The notes under the pieces: model-generated
Database searches by the model: none
Seen by the model: the letters and a program-made list of their open reading frames with translations, nothing else
Told to the model about the DNA's origin: nothing
Position numbers and translations under genes: made by a program
In this document: one piece after another, positions 25,932 to 34,608 of the stretch
Layout of the letters: the number at the start of each line of letters is the position of its first letter
Numbering within the stretch: the stretch's first letter is position 1
Source of the DNA: Palsa-461 sp963768185
GTDB lineage: Bacteria; Actinomycetota; Acidimicrobiia; Acidimicrobiales; RAAP-2
Length of the DNA stretch: 64,000 bases
NCBI GenBank assembly: GCA_963768185.1
Contig: CAVYGS010000005.1
Location: forward strand, 1,257,826-1,321,825
Direction of reading: 5' to 3'

Positions 25932-26939
25932 GTGAGCGTCGGGTCTCCGTCGCCCGGCGGACGGTGGATCGACCGGGTCCCTACCGTCTCGACCAAGACA
26001 TTCCGGCGCCTGTCGATCGCATCGCTCGCTGCTGTCTGCCTCATCGTGGCCACCGGGGCGGCGGTCCGGCTGACCGGGTCCGGCCTCGGGTGCCCCGACT
26101 GGCCCACCTGCTACCGGACCCAGATCACCCCGCAGCTGTCCTTCCACCCCCTGGTCGAATTCTCGAACCGGCTCGTCACCGTCGTGCTCATCGTCCTGGT
26201 GGCGGCGGTCTTCCTGGCCGCCGTGCGGCGACGGCCCTTCCGAAAGGACCTGACCTGGCTCACCGTCGGGCTGCTGGCCGGGGTCCTCGCCCAGGCAGCC
26301 ATCGGGGCGCTCGCCGTCTACACCAAGCTCAACCCCTACGTCGTGGTGTGCCACTTCCTCGCCTCGATGGTGCTGGTGGCCGACGCGGTGATCCTCGTCC
26401 ACCGTTCGGGGCGCGACTACGGCGCCGGCTCGGGTCAACGACTCGTGCCTCGAGCGATCCAGCTCGGCGGTCGCCTCGTGCTCGGGCTGCTCGCGATCGT
26501 CCTCGCCGCCGGCACGTTCACCACCGGGGCCGGGCCCCACGCGGGGAACTCATCGGGCCAGCTGGTGGCCAAGCGCATTCCGATCGCGCTGCGCGACATG
26601 GCCGAGCTCCACTCGAGCCTCGCTCTCCTCCTTGTCGGAGTCTGCGTCGGCCTGGCGGTTGCGCTGCATGCCATGGCGGTTCCCGAGCGCGTCCGTCGGA
26701 GTGCCCGCATCCTGTGCGGAGTGCTCGTCCTCCAGGCCGCCGTCGGCTACACGCAGTACTTCACCCACCTCCCCGCGGCGCTCGTCGAAGTGCACGTGAT
26801 CGGTGCAACGATGCTGGTCGTCGGAGCGGTGCGGTTCGTCCTGTCGCTCACCGATCACCCGCCCGAACACATCCTCACGGCGACACCGACGGGTGAAGAG
26901 CGCGCCGCACTCGGTCCAAGAGTCCAGGTAGGCGGCTGA
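25932..26939 (+). CDS. ctaA: Heme A synthase (COX15/CtaA family)
   Basis: About 335 residues with eight membrane helices. Motifs are TGAAVRLTGSGLGCPDWPTC near the N-terminus, EFSNRLVTVV, VVCHFLASMVLVADAVIL, TGAGPHAG, and the heme-binding His in MAELHSSLALLLVG and LVEVHVIGATMLV. It oxidises heme O to heme A, the next step after CtaB, whose gene is divergent. The start is uncertain: GTG at 25932 is used, but in-frame GTGs at 25911 and 25899 lie behind a GAGGGGG. It is followed by tRNA-Glu after 34 bases. Confidence 0.94.
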   Translation: MSVGSPSPGGRWIDRVPTVSTKTFRRLSIASLAAVCLIVATGAAVRLTGSGLGCPDWPTCYRTQITPQLSFHPLVEFSNRLVTVVLIVLVAAVFLAAVRRRPFRKDLTWLTVGLLAGVLAQAAIGALAVYTKLNPYVVVCHFLASMVLVADAVILVHRSGRDYGAGSGQRLVPRAIQLGGRLVLGLLAIVLAAGTFTTGAGPHAGNSSGQLVAKRIPIALRDMAELHSSLALLLVGVCVGLAVALHAMAVPERVRRSARILCGVLVLQAAVGYTQYFTHLPAALVEVHVIGATMLVVGAVRFVLSLTDHPPEHILTATPTGEERAALGPRVQVGG

Positions 26940-26973
26940 TAGCTTGGCCCCGTCGGACGATGTCATCCGACTT

Positions 26974-27046
26974 GCCCCCATCGTCTAGCGGCCTAGGACG
27001 CCGCCCTTTCAAGGCGGTAACACGGGTTCGAATCCCGTTGGGGGTG
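26974..27046 (+). tRNA. tRNA-Glu (anticodon TTC)
   Basis: A 73-base cloverleaf. The acceptor stem GCCCCCA pairs with TGGGGGT (one G-U pair). The D-arm is GTCTAGCGGCCTAGGAC. The anticodon stem CCGCC/GGCGG frames a loop CTTTCAA giving anticodon TTC. The T-arm is ACGGGTTCGAATCCCGT. CCA is not encoded. It lies at the boundary between the ordinary backbone and the insertion-sequence-rich region to its right. tRNA 3' ends are common integration sites, but I found no second copy of the 3' end by eye. Confidence 0.95.
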
Positions 27047-27484
27047 CGCTTGTTTTCCCAGGTCACACCCCATGATCCTGAGTATGCGCCAATGAAGTCC
27101 TGAGCGTTTGAGCGCGATCCAGCGCGATGGATCGAGCAAGTCGGTTGTGCGGACCCGGTTCATGATTGAAACCGTGGCACCGTCACCTGGCTGACAGTCT
27201 CAGGACGCGACCCCGGTACCTGGGCGACACCAGGCCCGGTACCTGCCTGACACTCGACATCCACGACTTGGCTGTCGGTTGACTGGCTGTTCCCGCCGAG
27301 TTGTCTCGGCGACTCTCATCGCCCCCAGAATCCGTCGAAGCGTCGGCCAAGGCCGAGCATCTTCGCCGACGAGCAAGCCTGCGTTTCCTCGCGTCCGCGG
27401 ACCTGGGCCTCCTGCTCGTCCTCGTAGGGGCGAGTCCCAGATGTCGTAGACCATCAACTCGTTTCCCCCAGCCGACTCGTTCGC
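27047..27484. other. Gene-free stretch with possible IS remnant
   Basis: No open frame here has convincing protein character. The only structure seen is a set of three 17-base direct repeats at 27180-27252, described separately. Several weak open frames cross on the minus strand, but their arginine/proline-rich translations look like shadows. Confidence 0.5.
27180..27252. repeat. Three spaced 17-bp direct repeats resembling an IS21-type terminus
   Basis: CCGTCACCTGGCTGACA (27180), CCGGTACCTGGGCGACA (27213) and CCGGTACCTGCCTGACA (27236) are related 17-mers starting 33 and 23 bases apart. The true IS21-type end at 63177-63254 carries three repeats starting 32 and 23 bases apart. On the minus strand the outermost unit begins TGTCAGG, and the IS21 end begins TGTCAGCGG. 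The likeness is in layout, with little sequence identity beyond the tip. Probably the leftover end of a lost element. Confidence 0.4.
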
Positions 27485-28729
27485 TTAAATCCTCGGCCGA
27501 TTGGCGAGATCGTATGGCCAGTACCACACCCCAGTTTCAGCTTCGACCTGCTCGATAAAGTCTCGCATCCACGCCGTTAGCCATCCTTTGGCTTGAAGCT
27601 GGTCCTTGCCAAGCCTCGCATAGAGAGTTCGGGGGTACATCTTGTGCCGTGCCCAGAGACGGGTTTCCAGGTGGTCACGCAAACCCCAGTAGGCCTTCTG
27701 GGCGGTTTCGGCATGACCGGTGTGAGCCACCATGCCCGCATGAAGAATCGAGTTGCGGACGAGGTAGAGGTCTTTCCAGTAGTTGCCGACGGGTGTGGTC
27801 GGGTGGTCGATATGCCAGTCGCCACCGAGACGACTTGGCAATGTGTGCGTGAAGAATCGTTTGAAAGGCGCGTCCTTAGCTAACTCGGCGGATATGTCGT
27901 CTGAGTGCACTCCTTCATCAACAAGGAGCATCCGATACGTTTCAAATAAAAGGCTCTCTGCCGCAATCTGGAAGCTGATCACGGCGTCAGCACCATCGCC
28001 AGTCTGACGAAGCGCTCTTTGAGCACGAGCTCGCCATAACATTGTGAGAACGTAGGGCTTTTGGGTTGCCAACGCGAAGAGTGCGCCGTTCAGGTCATCC
28101 TCACCGAATGGCTTTTTTACGGTGAGCACCGGCTCCGGGATGGCCTCAGGATGCATGTGCATACTGGAGAGGTATTGCCACTTCTGCTGGTGTGCGATGG
28201 CTCCGATGATTACGACGGGTCGGAGATCGTGGGAAGCGACCGTTCGGATGCGAATGTCTCGCGTGATTAGAAGGGTCGCCTGCAAGAAACTGTTGAAGAG
28301 CCAGAGACAACGATGGAAGGGATCCGTATCTGAACCTTCGACTGCGCCCCACGGTGTCTCAAGTGTCACCCATTGGTTGTGCTCGACAAAGTGCTCCTCG
28401 CCGTAGCGTGCAGCCGCATCCCCCTCCAAATCGGACCCGAAGAAGTGCTTGATTGCTTCATGGGTACCGGTACTCCAAACCGGCAACCCGGATTGGAGTT
28501 GGTCGAAGACTCGGATCCTTACGAAGGGCCATCTGTAGGTGGCTCTGTACTCGTCGTCCACGAACGGTTGTGCCAACGAGATGCCGTGACCGAGTTCGTT
28601 CGGTATACCTATCGGGAAAGGTAGGTGAGCCGTAAATGTGATGATGAACGGCCCCTCTAACTCCTGCGAGAAATCGGGATGCCTGCGGATGTCGAGGCCC
28701 AAGTCCGCCTCTTCGCTCACGCCAGCCAT
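27485..28729 (-). CDS. HEPN-fold protein of unknown function (possible RNase-type defence or toxin protein)
   Basis: A 414-residue protein of clearly lower GC than the left half of the window. I do not recognise the first 220 residues, which are mixed alpha/beta. Residues about 250-360 look like a HEPN/ApeA-like helical bundle: a leading helix ISFQIAAESLLFETYRMLL, then YLVRNSILHAG, which contains the R-x4-H motif (Arg325, Asn326, His330) of HEPN ribonucleases. Such proteins act in abortive-infection or toxin-antitoxin systems, but no partner such as a MNT nucleotidyltransferase is adjacent. ATG at 28729 with a weak ribosome site. The gene lies between tRNA-Glu and a broken protease-like gene. 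The HEPN call rests on motif reading only. Confidence 0.6.
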   Translation of the reverse strand: MAGVSEEADLGLDIRRHPDFSQELEGPFIITFTAHLPFPIGIPNELGHGISLAQPFVDDEYRATYRWPFVRIRVFDQLQSGLPVWSTGTHEAIKHFFGSDLEGDAAARYGEEHFVEHNQWVTLETPWGAVEGSDTDPFHRCLWLFNSFLQATLLITRDIRIRTVASHDLRPVVIIGAIAHQQKWQYLSSMHMHPEAIPEPVLTVKKPFGEDDLNGALFALATQKPYVLTMLWRARAQRALRQTGDGADAVISFQIAAESLLFETYRMLLVDEGVHSDDISAELAKDAPFKRFFTHTLPSRLGGDWHIDHPTTPVGNYWKDLYLVRNSILHAGMVAHTGHAETAQKAYWGLRDHLETRLWARHKMYPRTLYARLGKDQLQAKGWLTAWMRDFIEQVEAETGVWYWPYDLANRPRI

Positions 28730-28943
28730 GGGGTTCGATCCTAGCGAACATGTGTTTGTGCTTCAGGGAACCCACCGGCGGTTCGGTTTGTCGCTCCCCC
28801 GACTTGGTTTGTCTCTATCCGTGGAGGTCGATCCCGCCGGCCGACGTGATCGACATTCCTCACAACGAGCGTTAGACCACCACTGAACTCGGCTGGCAGC
28901 TGAGACTGGCAGGCGTGTTACTACCAGCCGCTATACGTATCCC

Positions 28944-29159
28944 ATGTCAGGTGGACCTCGCCGGCACCCTTCGTGGATCAGCTACGAGGGATGGATGGCT
29001 TTGAAAGAAGGGGAGCGTTCCAGCCTGCCTGAGACGGTTCCGCTCTCGCTTCGCCAGGCCGTCGTTCCTCTATTGATCGCCGATCAGGGACGCGTCGAAT
29101 GGCTTGGAACAGCCTTCTTGCTGGATGAGACGTCTGGCCTTTTTGCAACAGCCAAGGAC
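28944..29159 (+). pseudogene. 5' fragment of a trypsin-like peptidase-domain gene cut by IS256
   Basis: About 72 residues from an ATG at 28944. The last part, VEWLGTAFLLDETSGLFATAK, matches the first strand pair of trypsin-like peptidases, in which the next residues normally carry the catalytic His. At that point the reading frame runs into the IS256 element, adds about 15 foreign residues and stops at 29204. I could not find the missing 3' part right of the element. The N-terminal SWISYEGWMALKEGE is unfamiliar. Its neighbour is the HEPN-type gene, and both may be leftovers of a defence locus. Confidence 0.5.
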
Positions 29160-29186
29160 GATGTCCCCAACGTTGTTGAAGTGAGG

Positions 29187-29265
29187 CGGTGGTCCCCCGC
29201 CTGAGACCTGCCTGCTGGTAGGGATCGGGCATCGACCAAGAGACCCTTTAGGAAGGGGACCACCG
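29187..29265 (+). promoter_or_regulatory. Inverted repeat sequestering the IS256 transposase ribosome site and start
   Basis: CGGTGGTCCCC at 29187-29197 is perfectly complementary to GGGGACCACCG at 29255-29265. The right arm covers the Shine-Dalgarno GGAAGGGG and ends on the G of the GTG start. A transcript entering from outside would fold and hide the start. Confidence 0.6.
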
Positions 29266-30584
29266 TGAAGAAGAAGGTAGCTGTTGTGCGCGTCGCCGAG
29301 GCGGAGGAGGCGGCCCGAGTGGCTGACCTGCCGCTGGAGGCGACCGTGGCGTTGGCCGATGTGGCCGGGGCGATCAAAGACGGGCTGCTGGCCTTCGCCT
29401 CGGCAACCGGGCTCGTGGTGATGCGCCAGATGATGGAAGCCGAGCTGACCGAGCGCGTCGGACCCAAGCACGCCAAGATCGGTGCCACAGAGCGGGTCGG
29501 CAACTGGCACGGCACCACCACCGGCTCGGTCGTGCTCGGCGGACGCCAGGTGCAAACCCAGCGCCCCCGGGGCCGGACGAGCGTGGGCACCGAGATCGAG
29601 CTCGACACCTGGAAGGCGTTCAGCTCGGCCGACCTGCTCAACTCCCTCGTCGTCGAGCGCATGCTGGCCGGCGTGGCCACCCGGCGCCACACCGACGTCG
29701 CCGAGCCGGTGGGCACCGAGATCGAGGCCCGTTCGCGCTCTGTGTCGAAGTCAGCCATCTCGCGGCGATTCGTCGCCGCCACCAAGACGGCGCTGGCCGA
29801 GCTGATGGCGCGGAGCCTGGCCGGGCTCGACGTGGCGGTCCTCATGATCGACGGCCTCGACGTGGCCGGCTCCTGCGTCGTGGTGGCCCTGGTCATCACC
29901 ACCGACGGCACCAAGGTGCCGGTCGGGCTCTGGCTCGGCGACACGGAGAACAAGACCGTGGTCACGGCCCTCTTGGCCGATCTGGTGGCCCGGGGGCTCG
30001 ACACCGAGAGCGGGGTGCTCTGCGTCATCGACGGCGCCAAGGCACTGGCCGCGGGCATCAAGAAGGTCTTCGGCACGAAGGCCGTCGTGCATCGCTGCAC
30101 CTTGCACAAGCGCCGCAACGTTGCCGGCCACCTGGGAAAGGAGCTGGCCGGCTCCATCGACCGCCGCCTCGCCCTCATCTTCGCCCAGCCCAACGCGACC
30201 AAGGGCCTCGACGCCGCCGAGCGACTGGCCAAAGAGCTCGAAGCCGACCATCCCGACGCCGCCGCGTCCTTGCGCGAAGGACTGGAGGACATGTTCACCG
30301 TCGCTCGCCTCGGCATCACGGGCACACTGGCCAAGACGCTGACCAGCACCAACTGCATCGAGTCGATGATCTCGATCTCGCGCCGGACGACCGCTCGGGT
30401 GACCAGGTGGAAAGACGGTTCGATGAAGAAGCGCTGGATCACCGCCGGCATGCTCGAAGCCGAACGATCTTTCCGACGCGTACGCGGCTATCGAGACATG
30501 CCCAAACTCGTCGACGCTCTTCGTCGCGAGGTCAGCAGCCGATCGGTTGACACACCCGAAAAGTACGATCAGGCTGCGGCCTGA
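29265..30584 (+). CDS. IS256-family (mutator-type) transposase
   Basis: A 439-residue DDE transposase from a GTG start. Landmarks are AELTERVGPKHAKIGATERV near residue 65, the first catalytic Asp in VLMIDGLDVAG, the second in GVLCVIDGAKALAAGIKKVF, HRCTLHKRRNV, and the Glu in TNCIESMISISRRT. The reading frame looks intact, so the element could be active. It is GC-rich, unlike the lower-GC genes on either side. Its start lies in a long-range hairpin (29187-29265). Confidence 0.95.
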   Translation: MKKKVAVVRVAEAEEAARVADLPLEATVALADVAGAIKDGLLAFASATGLVVMRQMMEAELTERVGPKHAKIGATERVGNWHGTTTGSVVLGGRQVQTQRPRGRTSVGTEIELDTWKAFSSADLLNSLVVERMLAGVATRRHTDVAEPVGTEIEARSRSVSKSAISRRFVAATKTALAELMARSLAGLDVAVLMIDGLDVAGSCVVVALVITTDGTKVPVGLWLGDTENKTVVTALLADLVARGLDTESGVLCVIDGAKALAAGIKKVFGTKAVVHRCTLHKRRNVAGHLGKELAGSIDRRLALIFAQPNATKGLDAAERLAKELEADHPDAAASLREGLEDMFTVARLGITGTLAKTLTSTNCIESMISISRRTTARVTRWKDGSMKKRWITAGMLEAERSFRRVRGYRDMPKLVDALRREVSSRSVDTPEKYDQAAA

Positions 30585-30775
30585 ATGAGCTGTGGCCACC
30601 GCTGAACTTCAACAGCGAACGGGGCAACGTCTCTCCACGATCGCCATGGAGTTAGCTCGCCGGAAGGCTGCCATCAGAAGCCTGCCGTGACAGCATCTTC
30701 TCTACTAACTCAAGCCGGTCCCTGTCGGCGGCCGGCTTCGCCGCCGCCTCGGGACCGGTTCCACACATAAGAACC

Positions 30776-31632
30776 TCAGCGGATAGGCACCGCTCCGGGG
30801 CACCATCGGTTCCGCCAATCGATGAGCTTGGCGGTGAGCAGGAAGACCACCGCCAGGGCGAACTGAGCGAGTCGATGCACGATCTTGCGGTCGGTGTCGC
30901 GCCGGAGCGCTCCGTAGTTCGACAGCCAGGAGTTGGTGCGCTCAACCGGCCAACGTAGACCCATCGGCACCTTGAGTGCGGTGGTCGCTTGGCCACGCTT
31001 GCGGCACCTGGCGATGACGGCGTCGTCGATCCCAAGATCGTGGAGCTCTCTCCGAACGACCGAGTTGTCATAACCCCGATCCAGCCAGATGGTTTCGATG
31101 TCAGCCACCAGCCCGCTCTCCTCGGCGCCGGCCAGGGTGGGCGCCAGCAGGATGCAGTCCTGGCGGTTGGCGCCGGCGATCGTCCAGGAGATCGGGATGC
31201 CGTTTCGATCCGTGAGCACCGACCACTTCCAGCCGAGCTTGCCCCGATCCGTCGGGTTCTTGCCCGTTCCCTCACCCCCAACAGGGCTTTTGTGCAGGCT
31301 CCCATCGACCGCGACCTCGGAGAGGTCGAGCCCGATGATCTTGTCGTAGGCGGAGATCGCCTCGTTGGCGATGGCGTCGAACACCCCGGCCCGCTCCCAT
31401 TCGTCGCGTCGGGCCCGAGCGGTGGTGTCCGACACCTCCTTGTGCCCGCAGAGCCGCTCGCAGTCCTCCCAGCTGGCTCCGGTGACCAGGTGGACGAGCA
31501 TCACCTCGAAGCAGTCCCGGTCCGGGATCCGTGGGCGATGACAACCGAGCGAATGGGCTCGGGGTGCGCCGGAAGCAATGGCGCAATGGCCGCCCAGACG
31601 ATATCGACCACTTCGGGATCGAGCGCGCGCAT
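30776..31632 (-). pseudogene. IS5-family transposase with a frameshift near its N-terminus
   Basis: Translation begins at the ATG at 31632 behind GGAGG, giving MRALDPEVVDIVWAAIAPLL. It then needs a one-base shift near 31545-31560, after the LPAHPEP segment, to enter the main frame LGCHRPRIPDRDCFEVMLV that continues to 30776. The main frame has the DDE residues (VAVDGSLHKSP, IWLDRGYDNS, WPVERTNSW) and a C-terminal VVFLLTAKLIDWRNRW. IS5 (IS427-group) elements can use programmed frameshifting, but no slippery run is obvious here. A weak end repeat (GGTCCCTGTC at 30717, GACAGGGCC at 31742) may mark the element limits. Confidence 0.75.
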
Positions 31633-31837
31633 GATGGTGAAGGACCTCCATTCGGTCGTCGGTGGTTGGGACGCACCCCGATCATCTCGGGGCCACCACC
31701 ACGACCGGTGGATGGGCACCGGTCTTCAACAGGAAATGCTTGACAGGGCCGAGCCGTGGCGCCTAATCGCGCGGCCTCTTAACCGGCTCCTCGCGTTGAA
31801 CTGGGGAGCATGACGTAGGGAGAGATCCACCAGCGCG

Positions 31838-31895
31838 GTCAGGGGTCCCGCCATCGTTGCTGTGTTCCACCACGGCGACGAAGGAGACCCCTGAC
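31838..31895 (+). promoter_or_regulatory. Inverted repeat before the outer ISL3 transposase
   Basis: GTCAGGGGTC at 31838-31847 is perfectly complementary to GACCCCTGAC at 31886-31895. The right arm begins on the last base of the Shine-Dalgarno AAGGAG and reaches to two bases before the ATG at 31897. This would block initiation on read-through RNA. Confidence 0.55.
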
Positions 31896-31896
31896 G

Positions 31897-33004
31897 ATGG
31901 ACGACGCTACCGGGCTGGCCGAAGCACTGTTGGGACTGGATGGCTTCCGGGTGCTGGGCGTGCGGGAGTTCCCCTCCGAAGTGGTGATCACGGTTGAGAC
32001 CACCACTGATGTCACCGGCTGTGCGACCTGTGGAGTGCGCGCCGAAGCTCAAGACCGGGTCCGTGTCGACATCCGGGACCTGCCCTGTTTCGGACGCCCA
32101 GCACGGTTGGTCTGGATGAAGCGGCGGTGGCGCTGTGTTGACGTCGACTGTGACGCCAAGACCTGGACCGAGAGCGTTTCATCGGTTCCGCCCCGAGCGG
32201 TGCTGACGCGGCGAGCGGGGATGGAGGCCACCCGCCAGGTGGGCGAGCTGGCCCTGCCGGTCGCGGTTGTCGCCCGAGAGTTGGGCGTCTGCTGGTGGAC
32301 CGTGATGGACGCGGTCACCGTCCACGGCACGCCGCTCGTCGACGATCCGGCTCGGGTGGGCCCGGTGCGGGCCATGGGGATCGACGAGACCTCGTTCCTC
32401 TCGGCCAACCGGGAACACGCCACCATCTATGCGACCGGCATGGTGGACCTCGACCGCCGGCGACTGATCGACATGGTGGAGGGGAATGCCGCGGTTGACC
32501 TGCGTCGATGGTGTGCAGCGCAGGACCCGGGATGGCTTCTCGGTGTGCGGGTGGTGGCCACCGACCTGGCCGAGAGCTACCGGGCCGGGATCTCCCCGCA
32601 CCTCGATCACGCCATTCGAGTGGCCGATCCCTTTCATGTGGTCCGAGTCGGGAACCGCTGTGTCGATCAGGTCCGCCGTCGGGTCCAGAACGAGACCTTG
32701 GGGCATCGAGGGAGGAAGGACGACCCGCTGTTCCGGATTCGCAAGCTGCTGTTGTCCGGCATGGAGCGGCTCGACGAACGCGGGCACGACCGGGTGCTCT
32801 TGGGCCTGCGTCTGGGTGATCCCCACGACGAGCTCCTGGGAGCCTGGTTGGCCAAGGAGTCGGTGCGTGACGTCTATCTCACCGACAATCTGACCGACGC
32901 CACCACGCTCTTGGACAAGGCCATCGCCGGGTGCAAAGCCGACGAGGTGGACGAGGTCCGATCCTTGGGTGACACGCTCGCTCGTTGGCGCACCGAGATC
33001 TTGA
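31897..33004 (+). pseudogene. ISL3-family transposase, 5' part (split by nested insertion)
   Basis: About 369 residues from an ATG behind AAGGAG. Zinc-finger-like CATCGVRAEAQDRV and RRWRCVDVDCDAKTW lie near the N-terminus. Helix-turn-helix-like ELGVCWWTVMDAVTVHG and the DDE core VRAMGIDETSFLSANREH and VVATDLAESYRAGI follow. Homology stops at 33004 in GATCTTGA, where inserted DNA begins; the frame then runs 16 foreign codons to 33054. The matching 3' part resumes at 35973 after the second GATCTTGA. Confidence 0.85.
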
Positions 33005-33023
33005 GGCTCTTCAAAATTTCGGG

Positions 33024-34280
33024 TCATCCGGGCTTCCCGTGGGTAGCTGGGTAAAGCTGTAGCCCACCGCAGTGGAAGAAGATGGCCGTCTTGAAGTGCT
33101 CGCGGTTGCGGAAGCCGTAGGCCATCTTCTTGATCGTCTGGATCTTCGAGTTGAGCCCTTCTGCAGCAGCATTGGTGATGCGCGCCGCCGAGAAGTAGTT
33201 GAGCACGCCGTAGAGGTGGCGCTTGATCATGTAGGCGACGTCGATGACGGGTTCGAGGCGCGAGTGCGTGGCCCAGAAGAACCACTGCGTGTAGAACTTG
33301 GTGGCCCAGCCGAGGCGGTGGTAGTTCCACAGGACGGCGAGCGACTCCTTGATGGCCCAGGCCCGGGCCGTCTTCAGGTTGAGCGCCTTGAGGGATCCGG
33401 AACGCGCTCTTGTGCTTGTCGGGCAGGTTCTTCTCGGCGTAGAGCCAGAGGTACTTCGATCCCGTCAAGCGTATCGATGCCCTCGGCGCGCAGCTCTCGG
33501 TGCTCGCGCTTGCGCACGGTGTCGACCGCCTCGCCCATGTGCTTCATGATGTGGAATCGGTCGAAGACGATCTTGTCGTGGGCGTCGTCGAGGTGCGCTT
33601 CGACCGAGTTGATGTAGGCCGGCCACATGTCCATGGCCACCGCTCTGATCCCGGCTCGCTCTTCGGGGCTGAAGGCTTCGAAGTAGGGGTCGAGGCTGGC
33701 CTGCTTGCGGTCGTCGGCGATGTACTCGACGGTGCCGCCGGCGATGTCATAGACGAGCGTCAGATAGGAGTGGCCCTTGCGCGGCCGCCTTCTCGTCCAC
33801 GCCGATCAGGGCCGGGACCTGGTGTTCTTTGGCGGCTCGGCCCCGGGCGACGGCCCGCTACATGATCCCCCAGCACTCGTCCCAGCTCGTCTTCAAGATG
33901 TTGGACGCCCCCGAGACGTCGGTCTCTTTCAAGCACGTCGATGGCGAAGCGCTCGAAGGCGCGGGTGAAGCGGCTGCTGGGGCTCGGCCCAGGGCAGGTG
34001 CACCTGGCGCACCCCGTGGGTCGGGCACTTGACCCGGGGCGGGCGGGCGTGGAGCCAGGTGGGGAAGCCCCCGGTGTCGAGGTGGCGCCAGGCCCGCTCC
34101 TCGGCGTGGTCGTAGAGGGGCGAGCTCGACTCTCGCACTCCGGGCAGGCCCACAGCCGGCCCTCGTGGTGGGCGAGACGACGATGTCGACGCGCCTGTTC
34201 TCGATCGAGAGGTCGACGTCCTCGACGAACCACGGGTCGACCAGGCCCAGCACCTGGGCGTAGAACTCGATGTCGCGCAT
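33024..34280 (-). pseudogene. Degenerate ISL3-family transposase with several frameshifts
   Basis: Fragments in different reading frames together form one ISL3 transposase. They are an N-terminus MRDIEFYAQVLGLVDPWFVE from 34280, then WACPECES and LPTWLHARPP-type zinc-ribbon pieces, then MAMDMWPAYINSVEAHLDDA and IVFDRFHIMKHMGEAVDTVR, and finally AEGLNSKIQTIKKMAYGFRN to 33024. At least four single-base shifts separate them. The gene cannot be functional as read. The number of indels points either to long decay or to poor consensus quality in repeats. Confidence 0.75.
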
Positions 34281-34608
34281 CGCGGCCTCCTTCCCGTCGC
34301 GCTCCCGGCCCCCCGGAGCGACACTCCAGTGTCGCTCCCTCCTCGAGCCCTCTGCCACGGACGAGCCCGGTGTCAAGGGACGGGCGACAGCCCGAGCGAG
34401 AACCGGAGCGCAGCGGAGGCTCGCAGCGACCCTTGACACCGAGTGAGGAGTGGCACCACTACGGGCGTCGAGAAGAACCGACCTGAACCGCCGACCTGAA
34501 CCAACCGGCCCCGGACGTCTGGGGCGGGCCGATCGACGATCTCAGCTCGCTACAGAGCGCTCAACCCGATGAGTTCGGACCCATGGAAAACCCGGAAGGA
34601 CCAAAATT

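Larger units (their letters stand above)
29156..30636 (+). mobile_element. IS256-family insertion sequence
   Basis: About 1.48 kb around a mutator-type transposase. The ends are related inverted repeats: the left has TGTTGAAGTGAGGCGGTGG at 29174-29192, and the right reads CCACCGCTGAACTTCAACA at 30596-30614 (16 of 19 match). The outer similarity GGA-GA-TCCCC may extend the ends to 29156 and 30636. No clear target duplication is seen. The insertion interrupts the protease-like gene on its left. Confidence 0.75.

Noticed and set aside
26974..27046. tRNA-Glu as an attachment site of an integrated element
   Set aside because: I looked for a second copy of the tRNA 3' end (GGGTTCGAATCCCGTTGG) further right and for an integrase next to it and found neither, so integration at this tRNA is not supported.
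28458..28775. Small minus-strand frame overlapping the start of the HEPN-type gene
   Set aside because: Basic, proline-rich shadow in another frame of the same strand; no ribosome site.
30717..30756. GC-rich hairpin GGTCCC...GGGACC as a terminator
   Set aside because: It has no T-run and may be part of the IS5 end; not called as a terminator.
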